64,000 nt of DNA from Waddliaceae bacterium (GTDB taxonomy: Bacteria > Chlamydiota > Chlamydiia > Chlamydiales > GCA-2709385): assembly GCA_002709385.1 (NCBI GenBank), contig PAQS01000024.1:1-64000 (forward strand). Direction: 5' to 3'. This document shows positions 7,726 through 20,400 of the stretch, piece after piece. Each line of letters opens with the position of its first letter. Position 1 is the stretch's first letter. The notes under the pieces were generated by a model that saw only the letters and a program-made list of their open reading frames with translations, had not been told where the DNA came from and searched no databases. Position numbers and translations under genes: made by a program.

Positions 7726-9947
7726 GTGAAATCTCTCTTTAAAATGAATGCTTCATTCGTACTTGGAGGGTAAGCAATCAAAGTCACCCAGCCATTTCCG
7801 AACAGTTTTTGTAAAATGCTCTGCTCTTGAATGATTTGTTCTATACGTGATTGTGGTGCATGAATAAGAACGTTAAGTCTATTTGGTTCATGGTATGCTT
7901 CAAGGTCGTTTTTATAAACTGATTGAAGAGGTAAACCACTCATGAGGTCGCTTGCATTTCCTTGCATCACTCCTAGTTTACCCACAATATTTTGGGTTGT
8001 TTTACTTCCCCCACCAAAAGCAATATTATCTAAAGTTGAAAACAGATACTGGGCATTGATCCACTGTGCCACAACCATAGGTGCTGTAAGAATACTTGCT
8101 AAGATGGAGCCATCTAAATCTTCTTGCCACTCATAGGAATGAAGAAAACTGCGACCACCAAGATTTTTTCCTTTAGTTAACCATCTAGGCCCTACAATAA
8201 ATGATGCGTTTTTTGCGAGTCCCCATTCAGGTCGAATTTGTGCCCAATCTTGAGAGCGTAAAAGACTTAAATTTTTTGCTTTTTCAGGTTTTGCAGTGAT
8301 ACCTAATGTCTGATTACGCCAAGTCGTATTCGTATTTCTTGCTTTTTCTAAGTCTTCTTTTAAAAAAGTAATGTGAGCTGTATGAGCTGGAGAAAGCTCT
8401 TCTTCATAGATTTCTACTTCATCAGTAGTTGTATTATGCTCTGCTGCTAAAAAGAACGTATCTTTTGGTATGACGATACCTTCTTTTTTAAGAGCCTTAC
8501 GAACAGGTTTGGAATTGAGTATTTTAGCTAGTACACGAGCATTAGGTGCACCATGGTGGCCACCACAAGCACCGCAATCAAGACTTGTGGCATACGCATT
8601 GTTTTGTGTAGAGCTCCCATGACCACAAAAAACAACTAAAGGAGCGAATTTTTTGTTTAATCCCATTGACTTTAGTGCTTGTGCACTAAGTTTTACTTGT
8701 TGATCTAAAGGAATTTGATCAATGTTAGGAGAAAGCATATAATCCGATTGAATCAATTTTCTTACTCTTGATTCAATAGCTGTAGCATATTTCGGACTCA
8801 AACATTTCAATGCCATCCATAAACCACTAGCAACACCCATTGTTTCAACAAGACTAAAAGGAGTTGTAAAAGTATATTTGAGAGATTGGTAAAGCTTCTT
8901 GATTCTCTGTACTCTTCTTTGTCCATTTTGAGCAGATTTGGAAGAGCAAACAGGACTCTCAGATACTTGATAGTTCGGTTTGATCAATACAGGACAAGAA
9001 TCATGTGACTCTCCAGTTACAAGATCTGTAACTGAAATAGGCATTCCAAAAAAACCAGCAAAACCAAATGTTTCATAATTGCCTTCAGCTTCTAAAGCCC
9101 TTCTAAACGGTTCTGAACGAACATCAATACAAAAAACAAGTTGAGCATCAGTTTTTTCACGTAATTTATCAGCATTTTCTTTATTTAAATTGGAAAGCAA
9201 TTGTTTTTGATGTTGAGATTCATGCTCCAAAATTTTCTGATAAGTCGCATCGATTTCTATGTTTTCTCGAAGTTTCTTATGCCATGTTAGTAAGTCTTTA
9301 GCTTCAGGCCAGATCAAAGAAGTAAGAATCAGCCTAAATGCCAGGTAGTCTGAGTGAGATACAGGGTTAAAAGAAAGTTCCTGCTCTTGATTACTCCAAT
9401 TGATTTTGTATTGGATATATGCTGCCCATCCAGGAAGAGTGCTCAACATAAGAGTGAGAAAAAGCTCTTGATCAGATGAGCAAATACCCAAAAATAAAAA
9501 AGCTTCTCTGATGATTTCCTCAGCAGATGTAGGTAAGGTCTCTAACCAATAGATCTTTTTGTTATCATTCTGATGAATCTGAGTGTCATAACGAAGGAGA
9601 GATAGGGTGCTTTGCAAAAAGCCTTGCTCTCTTATAGGCATTGGAATTGTGGCTTGCCCTTCATCAAAAAATACCTGCAACCACTTAAGGCTTTCTCGGT
9701 TTATCGCTTCCATTTCAGATGGAATATCTTTTTGTTGGAAATAAGCATTTCCTTCTTTTAAAGCATCTTCAAAAGAGAGGTTTTCAAAACCAGCAAGAGG
9801 GTTTACTGCGATAAGATTTTTTAGAGGCCAAAAAGGAGCGATTTTTGACCAGCTATTTGCAATAGACTGATCCAGTGGATAAGAGTCGCATGCTTTTCGT
9901 TTTTGCTCAAACTGCTCCGCAAAAGGGGAATGTGTTTTGACTTCCAT
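7707..9947 (-). CDS. dabA: inorganic carbon transporter subunit DabA (DUF2309)
   Basis: A 746-residue DabA-type protein, the peripheral subunit of the DAB system that converts CO2 to bicarbonate in the cytoplasm with energy coupling. It carries the beta-carbonic-anhydrase-like zinc site in the correct order: C273 and D275 in FCIDVR, H443 in FCGHGS, C458 in LDCGACGG. The 15-residue spacing between His and the second Cys fits characterised DabA as I recall it. The start is ATG 9947; a GTG two codons upstream is possible. Ten bases separate it from the dabB stop, and its 3' end overlaps the zinc-ribbon gene. Confidence 0.93.
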   Translation of the reverse strand: MEVKTHSPFAEQFEQKRKACDSYPLDQSIANSWSKIAPFWPLKNLIAVNPLAGFENLSFEDALKEGNAYFQQKDIPSEMEAINRESLKWLQVFFDEGQATIPMPIREQGFLQSTLSLLRYDTQIHQNDNKKIYWLETLPTSAEEIIREAFLFLGICSSDQELFLTLMLSTLPGWAAYIQYKINWSNQEQELSFNPVSHSDYLAFRLILTSLIWPEAKDLLTWHKKLRENIEIDATYQKILEHESQHQKQLLSNLNKENADKLREKTDAQLVFCIDVRSEPFRRALEAEGNYETFGFAGFFGMPISVTDLVTGESHDSCPVLIKPNYQVSESPVCSSKSAQNGQRRVQRIKKLYQSLKYTFTTPFSLVETMGVASGLWMALKCLSPKYATAIESRVRKLIQSDYMLSPNIDQIPLDQQVKLSAQALKSMGLNKKFAPLVVFCGHGSSTQNNAYATSLDCGACGGHHGAPNARVLAKILNSKPVRKALKKEGIVIPKDTFFLAAEHNTTTDEVEIYEEELSPAHTAHITFLKEDLEKARNTNTTWRNQTLGITAKPEKAKNLSLLRSQDWAQIRPEWGLAKNASFIVGPRWLTKGKNLGGRSFLHSYEWQEDLDGSILASILTAPMVVAQWINAQYLFSTLDNIAFGGGSKTTQNIVGKLGVMQGNASDLMSGLPLQSVYKNDLEAYHEPNRLNVLIHAPQSRIEQIIQEQSILQKLFGNGWVTLIAYPPSTNEAFILKRDFTWSKLH

Positions 9948-9957
9948 GATCACCTAC

Positions 9958-11289
9958 TTAAGACTGATATTGGTTGCGGTTTGCAGTGATTGTTTTAGAG
10001 TGAGCCTGGCTGGCATTGAGCATACGCACATAAAATTTCAGTACCCAAGATGGATAAGTATTCTGTTTTTCTTGATGGGAAAATACCACAGCGAGCCAAG
10101 CTGAAAGTAGAAAGAAATAAGTAAAAATATGTAATGCTGAAAAAGTTTGAGGGCGAGAAATATCTAAAGGAGCTAATAAGCGCTCAATCGATTCAACACT
10201 AAAGCCATAAAGAGAACCAGCTAGCATGGTAGCAATCAAAACAAAAGGAAATCTTACAAAAGAATAACTACGAAGAAGAGATAAAGCAAATTGTGTTCCA
10301 GCAATAGCAGCAAGCAAAATAAGAAAAAGATTTGTATCCAGACGAAGAGGAACTTTTTCACTTACAGTAGCAAACATATAAGCTCCCATAAGTCCACAAA
10401 GTAAAGATGAACAGAAATACTTCAGAGAAGGGGGGGCATCTAAATCAAAACGTTTTTCTTGCGCGCGTGAGGAGGAACTAAGAAATAAATACGCCTTAAA
10501 TAACCCATGCCAACATAAATGGGCAACTGCAGCTGGGAAAAGACCTAAACCACATTGCGCAAGCATAAAGCCCATTTGTCCCATAGTAGAACAAGCAAGC
10601 ATACGTTTTACGTCACTCTGCATCAATTTCCAAAGCGTGCCAAGCAAGGCTGTGACCACTCCTAAAATAAAAAGAATATCCAAAATAAAGGGTTCGTTGA
10701 AAAAGATAGGAGCAAAACGAGTAAGAATAAAACCTCCTCCATTGATCAAACCAGCATGCATGATGGCAGATACAGGAGTAGGTGAATTCAATGAACTAAG
10801 TAACCAACGATGGAAAGGCCAAAGAGCAGATTGAGTCATCGCGGCGAGTAAAATAAGAGCAGCACTTAAGATTGCCCAATGGGAAGCTATGGTCTCATTA
10901 TTGATATGTCGGATAGAGAAGCTCCCTGTATTTACACACAAAATACATAAGGCAGCAGAAAGAAAAATAAAACCTGTTAAAAAGTTTTTTTGAGCAAGGA
11001 GAGATGATTCTTGTGCAGCTTTCCAGGCAGGCTTATGTAGCATCAATTTACTAAGAAAATAATTGGCAAAAGCCCAAGAAAAAAGCAAAACAAGAATATG
11101 GTCAGCTGCCGATAGAATAAAAACATTCAAAATTAAAACAATAAGGTTTCTATAGAATGTTCCTCGTTTTGTATCACCTTGCAAATAACGAGAAGAAAAT
11201 GAAGCAATAGAAAGGCCTACGAAACTGACTAATGCCATCATGATCAAAGTTAATTGATCAATATGAAAAAAGTTTTCTATGCCCAGCAT
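9958..11289 (-). CDS. dabB: inorganic carbon transporter membrane subunit DabB (NuoL-like)
   Basis: A 443-residue, 12- to 14-span protein of the proton-conducting NuoL/MrpA family. Signature segments include an HxxDQLT-like start, a WPFHRWLLSSLNSPTPVSA stretch and MHAGLINGGG, which contain the helix-breaking proton-channel residues. Next to DabA it is best read as DabB, the cation-driven partner, rather than a complex I subunit, since no other nuo genes are present. The start is ATG 11289, preceded by AGGA at six bases; the frame extends 29 codons further but without a ribosome site. Confidence 0.9.
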   Translation of the reverse strand: MLGIENFFHIDQLTLIMMALVSFVGLSIASFSSRYLQGDTKRGTFYRNLIVLILNVFILSAADHILVLLFSWAFANYFLSKLMLHKPAWKAAQESSLLAQKNFLTGFIFLSAALCILCVNTGSFSIRHINNETIASHWAILSAALILLAAMTQSALWPFHRWLLSSLNSPTPVSAIMHAGLINGGGFILTRFAPIFFNEPFILDILFILGVVTALLGTLWKLMQSDVKRMLACSTMGQMGFMLAQCGLGLFPAAVAHLCWHGLFKAYLFLSSSSRAQEKRFDLDAPPSLKYFCSSLLCGLMGAYMFATVSEKVPLRLDTNLFLILLAAIAGTQFALSLLRSYSFVRFPFVLIATMLAGSLYGFSVESIERLLAPLDISRPQTFSALHIFTYFFLLSAWLAVVFSHQEKQNTYPSWVLKFYVRMLNASQAHSKTITANRNQYQS

Positions 11290-11320
11290 ATTTATCCTAG
11301 TATGAGAAAAATAGTCGTCA

Positions 11321-11368
11321 TTGACATATCTTATGTAGTTCTTTAATATAAGAGAATTAAATAATTCT
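11321..11368 (+). promoter_or_regulatory. consensus promoter and operator-like palindrome for the lysR gene
   Basis: TTGACA (11321-11326), exactly 17 bases, then TAATAT (11344-11349) is almost the ideal housekeeping promoter, pointing at the LysR gene. Just downstream AGAATT-AAAT-AATTCT (11353-11368) is a perfect 6-bp inverted repeat over the likely transcription start, a good place for autoregulation or for control of the divergent dab operon. Confidence 0.65.
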
Positions 11369-11394
11369 AATTGCAAGTATTAGGTTTTCTTATA

Positions 11395-12243
11395 ATGCCA
11401 TTTGATGCCTTGACTCTTGAGTGTTTTTTGGCTGTTGCTGAGACGGGGAGTTTTACTCGTGCGGCTAAAAAAGTTGCGAGGACGCAGTCTGCTGTAAGTC
11501 AGCAAATCAGCAAGTTGGAGAAGCAGATTGGACGTCCTTTATTTTTAAGGAAGCGTCATCTTGTTTTGAGTTCTGCTGGTGAAATCTTGCTAGATTATGC
11601 TCGTAAGATTGTGCAGTTGAATCGTGATGCGATGGATCGTTTCAAGCAACCTGAGTTACATGGTGAAGTGCGTTTTGGTTTGCCTGAAGATTTTGCGAGT
11701 GTCTTTTTATCTGAAGTTTTAGTTGAGTACGGAGCTTTACACCCTCGGATTTCTTTGAATGTAGAGTGTGATTTGACTTTGAATCTTCTGGATCGTTTCA
11801 AAAAAAAAGAGTTTGATCTTGTTTTGCTTAAAATGAATAAGCCAGAAGATTTTCCTAACGGTATGGATGTTTGGTCTGAAACTTTGGAGTGGGTGGGAAA
11901 TCCGTATCTTTTTGAGGTAGAAGATCGTCCTATTCCCTTAGTTTTATCTCCCCAGCCATGTGTTTATCGTTCTCGTGCTATCCAGTCACTTGAAGCAATG
12001 AATAAGAAGTGGCGTATTGTTTTTTCTAGTCATAGTTATACGGGTACTTTAGCGGCTGTGAAAGCTGGGATGGGAGTCACTGTTTTACCGCGTAATATGG
12101 TGCCTGGCTATCTTGAGGTGATTCGTTCAGGGCGGAAAGTACCTAAATTGGATAATACACATATTTCTTTGTTGAAGCATGGTGATGATAATCAAGCGGT
12201 CAACTCTTTTGAAAACTTCGTTATAGAAAGATTGAACGGCTAG
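11395..12243 (+). CDS. LysR-family transcriptional regulator
   Basis: A 282-residue regulator: N-terminal winged helix-turn-helix (LECFLAVAETGSFTRAAKK, then TQSAVSQQISKLE) followed by a periplasmic-binding-protein-like effector domain. The start is set at ATG 11395; a TTG at 11371 is in frame but unlikely. It is divergent from dabB and 67 bases upstream of katG on the same strand. Control of dab (as CbbR-like regulators do for carbon genes) and control of katG (as OxyR does) are both possible. Only three cysteines are visible and no OxyR-like redox pair, which argues against a peroxide sensor. Confidence 0.85.
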   Translation: MPFDALTLECFLAVAETGSFTRAAKKVARTQSAVSQQISKLEKQIGRPLFLRKRHLVLSSAGEILLDYARKIVQLNRDAMDRFKQPELHGEVRFGLPEDFASVFLSEVLVEYGALHPRISLNVECDLTLNLLDRFKKKEFDLVLLKMNKPEDFPNGMDVWSETLEWVGNPYLFEVEDRPIPLVLSPQPCVYRSRAIQSLEAMNKKWRIVFSSHSYTGTLAAVKAGMGVTVLPRNMVPGYLEVIRSGRKVPKLDNTHISLLKHGDDNQAVNSFENFVIERLNG

Positions 12244-12283
12244 CCCTATCTATAATCTAAAAAAATGGTTATGGTTTTTTTAA

Positions 12284-14461
<2,178 letters not shown>

Positions 14462-14472
14462 ATTGACTTTTT

Positions 14473-14510
14473 AAAGGTATCGAATTTAAACTGTTATGTT
14501 CGATACCTTT
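14473..14510 (+). terminator. perfect 12-bp stem-loop after katG
   Basis: AAAGGTATCGAA (14473-14484) is exactly complementary to TTCGATACCTTT (14499-14510) with a 14-base loop. It sits 12 bases after the katG stop. There is no strong T-run, so it may end or stabilise the katG mRNA rather than act as a classic intrinsic terminator. Confidence 0.55.
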
Positions 14511-14526
14511 CAATAAAGAGTAATAA

Positions 14527-15684
14527 GTGGATAACACTTTATTAGAAAACCATTTAAGTTATAATCCTACATTTGTAATTTCTGAAACGGGTGAACTAGA
14601 TCTATTTAAACCTGTTTTAGAAAAACTACAGGCAAATGGGCGTAAATTTACCGTTCTTACCTTCGGAACGGCTGAAGGGATTATTCAAAAAAACAACTAC
14701 TTTCCAGGGCATATTCAAAATATGAAGTCTCTTGGGATAGAGTTGTTGGGTGAAAAAAATAAATATTTATCCGAAAAGGATTTAGATTTTCTCAAGACCT
14801 CGATCACTAGTAAAGCTCTTTATTCCGGTGTACATCATAAAGTTCAAAGACAGCTTTTAGATGCTTGGAATAGAATTGGCGATCATAAAATCAGTGTTGC
14901 TTGTTGGGATAATTTTGAGCCTAATGGCGAAAGCCCATATTTTGAAGAGGGGCGTAAAACAGTAGAGCTTGCTTCTTATCGACTGGTTCCTTCATCGTTT
15001 GTATTGGAAAATTTTGAAGGGACGTTAAATATTCCTGAATCTCGCACATATCTTGGTGGTCAACCTTCTCTAAAATCTTGGAAAGAACAGATAGCTTCAG
15101 TAGACCAAGCAGCTGTTCGTAGTACTTTAAACGTAAGCAGAGATAGAGATATTTATCTTTATATGGGTGGTTATGCAGGAGAAGAAGATTACCAAAATGG
15201 ATTTCGTTTTTTTGCGGATTGTTGGAAAAAGAATAATCCCGAAAACGGTGTACTAGTTCTTACCACTCATCCGCGTAGTCCTAGTGGAGAGTTCGAAAAA
15301 CAAGTATTAGATAGCTTGGGCGTAAAAAATTATATTCATACAAGCGAGTTGAGCAGTCCACAAGTAATAGCAGTATCTTCTAAAGTATTCTGCCACAAAA
15401 CAACAGCGTGTTTGAAAACAGCTGTGTTAGGGCTACCTGTTGCCCATGTTGTAGAAAAAACACAGGGCCAAGCTTATTCCAATGTCGCTGTAGAAGCGGG
15501 AGTTGTTCCTTGCTTAGGCAGTTCCGATGAGTTTGCAGAATTTTTCACTCAAGAAAATCGTCGTATAGATGAACATCAAGTGCTAGAGCAACTTGGTATT
15601 CCAGAAGACTCTTTAAAATCTTACGTAGATTTCATCAATACCGCAGATTGGCTGCTTTTTTGGGAGAAAACTCAACAAAGTTAG
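14527..15684 (+). CDS. hypothetical protein, possibly GT-B glycosyltransferase-like
   Basis: A 385-residue soluble protein I cannot place firmly. The layout resembles a two-domain GT-B fold: an N-terminal half with a buried strand (FTVLTFGTAEGI) and a C-terminal half with YLYMGGYAG, LVLTTHPRSP and a conserved-looking HKTTACLKTAVLGLP, similar to the nucleotide-sugar-facing segment of UDP-GlcNAc 2-epimerase or MurG-like enzymes. The start is GTG 14527, with AAAGAG six bases upstream. No membrane segment or signal peptide is seen. The following gene begins 37 bases later and may be co-transcribed. Confidence 0.55.
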   Translation: MDNTLLENHLSYNPTFVISETGELDLFKPVLEKLQANGRKFTVLTFGTAEGIIQKNNYFPGHIQNMKSLGIELLGEKNKYLSEKDLDFLKTSITSKALYSGVHHKVQRQLLDAWNRIGDHKISVACWDNFEPNGESPYFEEGRKTVELASYRLVPSSFVLENFEGTLNIPESRTYLGGQPSLKSWKEQIASVDQAAVRSTLNVSRDRDIYLYMGGYAGEEDYQNGFRFFADCWKKNNPENGVLVLTTHPRSPSGEFEKQVLDSLGVKNYIHTSELSSPQVIAVSSKVFCHKTTACLKTAVLGLPVAHVVEKTQGQAYSNVAVEAGVVPCLGSSDEFAEFFTQENRRIDEHQVLEQLGIPEDSLKSYVDFINTADWLLFWEKTQQS

Positions 15685-15721
15685 TTAATTTAAAAGGAAA
15701 ATATTTCATCAGGAGATAAAA

Positions 15722-16195
15722 ATGAAAAAGTTTTTAAAAAAAGCGATGTTCTCTTTAGCTGTTTTAGCATTACCATTGACAGCTTCTCCGGAAGAGAGTC
15801 ATATTGCTGCGGCGAATGATTTATTAAACGTTTTACGTTTTGAGCAAACAACAAATCATACAATTAACATGATGATTGATTTACAAATTCAGTCAGACCC
15901 TTCCATGCAAGACTATGCTGATGTATTCCGTGATTTTTTTGCTAAATACATGAATATTAGTGATCTTAAGAAAGAAGTCGTTTTGATTTATGCAGACTGC
16001 TTTACTGAAGATGAATTAAAAGGTTTGATCGCATTTTATGGCACTGAATTAGGTCAGAAGTGCTTAGAAAAGCTTCCTGAAGCAATGGAGCGTGGAGCAA
16101 TTATTGGTCAGACTGAAGTGTATAAAAATCTTCCAGAGCTTGAAAAAATGCTAGAAGCTAAAAAGGCTCTTTTAGAATCTGAAGAGCTAAGCTAA
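15722..16195 (+). CDS. secreted DUF2059-like protein
   Basis: A 157-residue protein with a clear Sec signal peptide (MKKFLKKAMFSLAVLALPLTA, cleavage near residue 21-22). The mature part is helical and ends with the pattern typical of DUF2059 proteins: FTEDELKGLIAFYGTELGQKCLEKLP. Function is unknown; family members are periplasmic. AGGAG lies seven bases before ATG 15722. A likely terminator follows at 16207-16245. Confidence 0.7.
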   Translation: MKKFLKKAMFSLAVLALPLTASPEESHIAAANDLLNVLRFEQTTNHTINMMIDLQIQSDPSMQDYADVFRDFFAKYMNISDLKKEVVLIYADCFTEDELKGLIAFYGTELGQKCLEKLPEAMERGAIIGQTEVYKNLPELEKMLEAKKALLESEELS

Positions 16196-16206
16196 AGAGA
16201 CTGAGG

Positions 16207-16245
16207 AAACCAAGGAGAGGATTAAATTATTTTCTTGGTTTTTCT
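16207..16245 (+). terminator. probable intrinsic terminator
   Basis: AAACCAAG (16207-16214) pairs with CTTGGTTT (16234-16241), followed by more T residues. It lies 12 bases after the DUF2059-like gene and before the RND operon. The loop of 19 bases is long, so strength is uncertain. Confidence 0.5.
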
Positions 16246-16313
16246 CTCTAAATCTATAGAGCTACGGCTAAACCTATGCTATACAGAAAGCATATTAGCA
16301 GAGGTTAGCCTTC

Positions 16314-17423
16314 ATGAAAAAACCATTCTATCCAAGTCTCCTTCTACAAGTTATTTTTCTAATAGTCAGTCTTTGTTCTTGTTCTCAGAATGAAGTGCCA
16401 GATTTCCCTGGTACGCCAAACAACCCTGTTTTAGTTGATGCTCAGAATGTTACAGCAAGGGTTATAAAAGAGTGGGATGAGTATACAGGTCGTTTTCAGG
16501 CTTCTCGTAAGGTGGAAATTCGCGCAAGAGTAAGTGGTTACTTACAGCAAGTCAATTTCGCAGATGGAGAGTATGTTGAAGAAGGGCAGGTGTTATTCCT
16601 TATCGATCCTAAACCCTTTCAGGTTGAAGTGCAGAGAAGTGAGGCGGAGTATGCTTTAGCGAAGAGTAACTTTGATCGAGCAGAAAGTTTATTAGAGTCA
16701 CAAGTCATTAGCGATGAAGAACATGATCGGCGTGTACAAGCGCTTCGTGTTACAAAAGCTGAATTAGATCGTGCAAAACTGAATCTAGATTATACCGAAG
16801 TTCGAGCTCCTTTTTCAGGAAGAGTAAGCCGTACCTTTGTAGATGCGGGAAACTTAGTTTCCGGGGGTGATGTAAGCCCTACTTTGCTCACAACAATTCT
16901 TACGACAGATCCATTAGATTTTTATTTTGAAGCAAGTGAAGCAGATGTACTCCGCTACTTACGCTTACATCGTCAGAAAAGTAAAAGTAAAGACCGTGTC
17001 ATTTCTTGGCCTGTTTATTTACGTCTTTTAGATGAAGAAGAGTTTTCTCATGAAGGGAAAGTGGATTTTGTAGATAACGAACTTGATGAAGATACAGGTA
17101 CATTAGAAATTCGAGCAAAATTCGACAATGCAGATGATTTTTTGGAGCCAGGACTTTTTGCTCGTATTCGAATGAGTGTAACCCATCCTTATGAAGCCCT
17201 ACTTGTTCCAAGTCACGCAATCGGTACTGAGCAAACAAAGCGTTATGTTTACGTGATCAATCAAGAAGGTCAGGCTGTACGTCGCTATGTAGAATTAGGA
17301 CCTTTAGAAGGAGACCACTATCGTATCATTCGTAAAGGCTTGCACAAAGAAGATTTTGTTGTGACAAGCAATTTAATGAAAATAAGACCAGGAACTTATG
17401 TTAAAGTAAATGGGAAATCATAG
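16314..17423 (+). CDS. RND efflux periplasmic adaptor (AcrA-like lipoprotein)
   Basis: A 369-residue membrane-fusion protein. The N-terminus is a lipoprotein-type signal (hydrophobic stretch then LCSC near residue 22-25). It is followed by the lipoyl half-motif (VEIRARVSGYLQQVNFADGE), a coiled-coil hairpin at about 100-150 and the second lipoyl half (LDYTEVRAPFSGRVSR). It joins the inner-membrane pump to an outer-membrane channel; no TolC-like gene is in the window. Its last 14 bases overlap the pump gene, so the pair is translationally coupled. Confidence 0.93.
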   Translation: MKKPFYPSLLLQVIFLIVSLCSCSQNEVPDFPGTPNNPVLVDAQNVTARVIKEWDEYTGRFQASRKVEIRARVSGYLQQVNFADGEYVEEGQVLFLIDPKPFQVEVQRSEAEYALAKSNFDRAESLLESQVISDEEHDRRVQALRVTKAELDRAKLNLDYTEVRAPFSGRVSRTFVDAGNLVSGGDVSPTLLTTILTTDPLDFYFEASEADVLRYLRLHRQKSKSKDRVISWPVYLRLLDEEEFSHEGKVDFVDNELDEDTGTLEIRAKFDNADDFLEPGLFARIRMSVTHPYEALLVPSHAIGTEQTKRYVYVINQEGQAVRRYVELGPLEGDHYRIIRKGLHKEDFVVTSNLMKIRPGTYVKVNGKS

Positions 17424-20400
17424 CGTGAATATTTCAAAGCATTTTATTACTCGCCCGCGTTTTGCTACTGTTCTTTCCCTATTTATTTTCATATTGGGAT
17501 TTATCGGGCTTCTTACCTTACCAATCAATCAATACCCGGAAATTGCACCTCCGCAAGTTCAGGTATCTGCAAATTACCCTGGAGCCAGTGCGCGTACAGT
17601 CGCTGATACTGTGGGAGCTCCCCTTGAGCAGGCTATTAATGGGGTTGAGGGGATGATTTATATGTCTTCTCAGTCTACAGATAGTGGAGATTATCGTTTA
17701 TCAGTGACTTTTGAGGCTGGTACAGATTTAGATATTGCGCAAGTACAAGTACAAAACCTCATTTCTTCAGCTGTTCCTCGTCTTCCTGATGATGTGCGCC
17801 GTGTTGGGGTGACAGCTCAAAAAAGCTCTCCCGATATGCTACTTGTAATCAATGTTTTCTCAAACAATGAAGCATATGATCAGGTGTTTATTGCCAATTA
17901 TTCACTTTTAAAAATTGTAGATGAACTTGCTCGTCTTGATGGAGTTGGAGGAACACCAGTTTATGGATCCAGTGAATACTCCATGCGTGTGTGGTTGGAT
18001 CCCGATCGCTTAGCTTCTTATCAAATGAGTATAAGTGAAGTTACCGAGGCTATTCGCAGTCAAAATTTAGAAGTTTCTAGTGGAACAATCAATCAAACTC
18101 CTACGCCTGACCAACATGCTTTTGAATTGAGTGTAGAGACACAAGGACGTTTGCATGAACCAGAGGAATTCGGACGTATTATTATTAAGGCTGATGAAGA
18201 AGGTAGGCTTCTTCGTTTAGAAGATGTGGGAAGAATAGAGCTGGCTGCTAGAAGCTATACGACGCAAGGGTTTTTGGGGACAAAAGCAGCTGTAGCAATT
18301 CCAGTTATTTTAAGGCCTGGGGCTAACGCTCTTAATACAGCAGACTTAGTGTTAGAAAAAATGGAAGAATTGTCTCAGTTCTTTCCAGAAGGAATTGAAT
18401 ATCGCGCAGTTTACAATCCAACAGAGTATATTCGAGAGTCTATGCAAGAAGTCGTAGTAACTTTATTTCAGGCCATGCTTTTGGTTGTGTTAGTTATTGG
18501 TCTCTTTTTGCAAAGCTGGCGTATTGCCATTATTCCAGTTCTTGCGATTCCAGTTTCTCTTATGGGAACGTTTTTCTTTCTTTATTTGTTTGGGTTTTCA
18601 TTAAACACTCTTTCGTTATTTGGTTTAGTTTTAGCTATTGGGATTGTTGTAGATGACGCTATTGTGGTGGTAGAAAGTGTTGAAAGAAAGCTTCGCGAAG
18701 GAAAAGAGATCTTTTCAGCTGTTAGCGAAACCATGTCTGAAGTAAGCGTTGCTTTGATTGCAACAAGCTTGGTGATAGTAGCTGTGTTTTTACCTACCAT
18801 GATGATGGAAGGAGTAAGTGGAGCTTTTTATAAACAGTTCGGAATCACAATATCTATTGCCACTCTTCTTTCTACAGTTGTTTCACTCACGCTTACTCCA
18901 GCTCTAGCCTGGGTTCTTATGAGTAAAAAAGAGAAAGAAGCGAAAAAAACAGCTTTTAGTTCTTTTACGGATTTATTTAACCGAGGAATGGACAAAAGTT
19001 CCGAGGCTTATCGTTTATTTATTCGAAAAAATACACAATTTCCGAGCTTATTGATTATGCTCTACATAGCTTTAACAGCTATTGGTATTTTTCTTTTACA
19101 GTCTATTCCTGGAGGGTTCATTCCTGAGCAGGATCAAGGCTATGCTATTATAGGAATACAGTTACCGGCAGCGGCTTCTCTTGAAAGAACCGATGCAGTT
19201 ATTGCCGAATGTATCGAAAAACTACAGGGTATTGATGACATTGAAGAGTCTGTTGCGTTTTCAGGTTTTTCTGGTGTGACTTTTACAGTAGCTAGTAATG
19301 CAGGAGCTATATTTTCTGTTTTTAAGCCTTTTGAAGAGAGACGAGGATTCACTCAAATTATCGATGAGATGAGGCAAGTCTTAGATGGTATAGATGAAGC
19401 ACAGATTATAGTGATTCCTCCTCCAGCTGTTCGTGGTGTAGGGAGTGCAGGTGGATTTAAAATGATGATTTTGGATGAAGGAGGAAATGGTCCTGTTGCC
19501 TTAGAGCAAGCAACTTGGGAACTTGCTGCTGCTGCAAATACTTCTCCAGAAACTACTTCAGCATTTACTTTCTTTGAAACGAATACACCAAAATTATATT
19601 TGGATATAGATCGTGAGAGAGCAAGGCGTTTAGCTGTTCCACTACAAGAAGTGTTTCAAGCTTTAGAAGGGTATTTTGGGTCGATGTACATTAACGACTT
19701 CAATTTTTTAGGGCGCTCATTTCAAGTACTTGTTCAAGCTGATGCTCCTTATCGTTTAACTCCTGATGATATTTATCGTGTACGAGTAAAGAATGAGAAA
19801 GGGAGTATGGTTCCTATTGGAAGTATTGCTCATATTGAGTATGTCTCTGCTCCAGCAAGAGTTGCTCGTTATAACTTATTTCCTGCAGCGGCTTTATATG
19901 GAGATACAAGTTACGGTTATAGCTCGGGTCAAGCATTAGATCGTATGGAAGAATTAGCAAAACAGACGCTCCCAGAAGGATTTACGTATAGTTGGACAGA
20001 GCTGGCTTATCAAGAAAGGGAAAATCAAAATACAGGCCTACTTGCTTTTATTCTGGCGATCTTTTTTGTATTTCTTCTTTTAGCTGCTCAGTATGAGAGT
20101 TGGAGTTTACCTGTAGGGATTATTTTGATTGTTCCTATGTGTATCTTGTTCTCTGCTATAGGGCTTTTTGTAGCGTCTTTAGAAAATACGATTTTGACAC
20201 AGATTGGGCTGGTTGTTTTAGTTGGATTAGCAGCTAAAAACGCAATTTTACTTGTAGAGTTTGCTCGGCAGAATGAAGAAGAAAAAGGCGATATGTATTC
20301 TGCTATTGAAGAAGCAGGGAAGACGCGTTTACGTCCGATTTTAATGACAGCTTTTTCTTTTATCTTAGGTGTAATCCCTCTTCTTAGCTCTTCTGGAGCT

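Noticed and set aside
9958-11289. NADH dehydrogenase subunit of complex I
   Set aside because: No other nuo genes are present and it is directly followed by dabA.
11395-12243. OxyR annotation because of katG adjacency
   Set aside because: The paired redox cysteines of OxyR are not present; only a generic LysR call is supported.
14473-14510. Riboswitch before the 14527 gene
   Set aside because: A single simple stem with no conserved aptamer-like features; stem-loop after katG is the safer reading.
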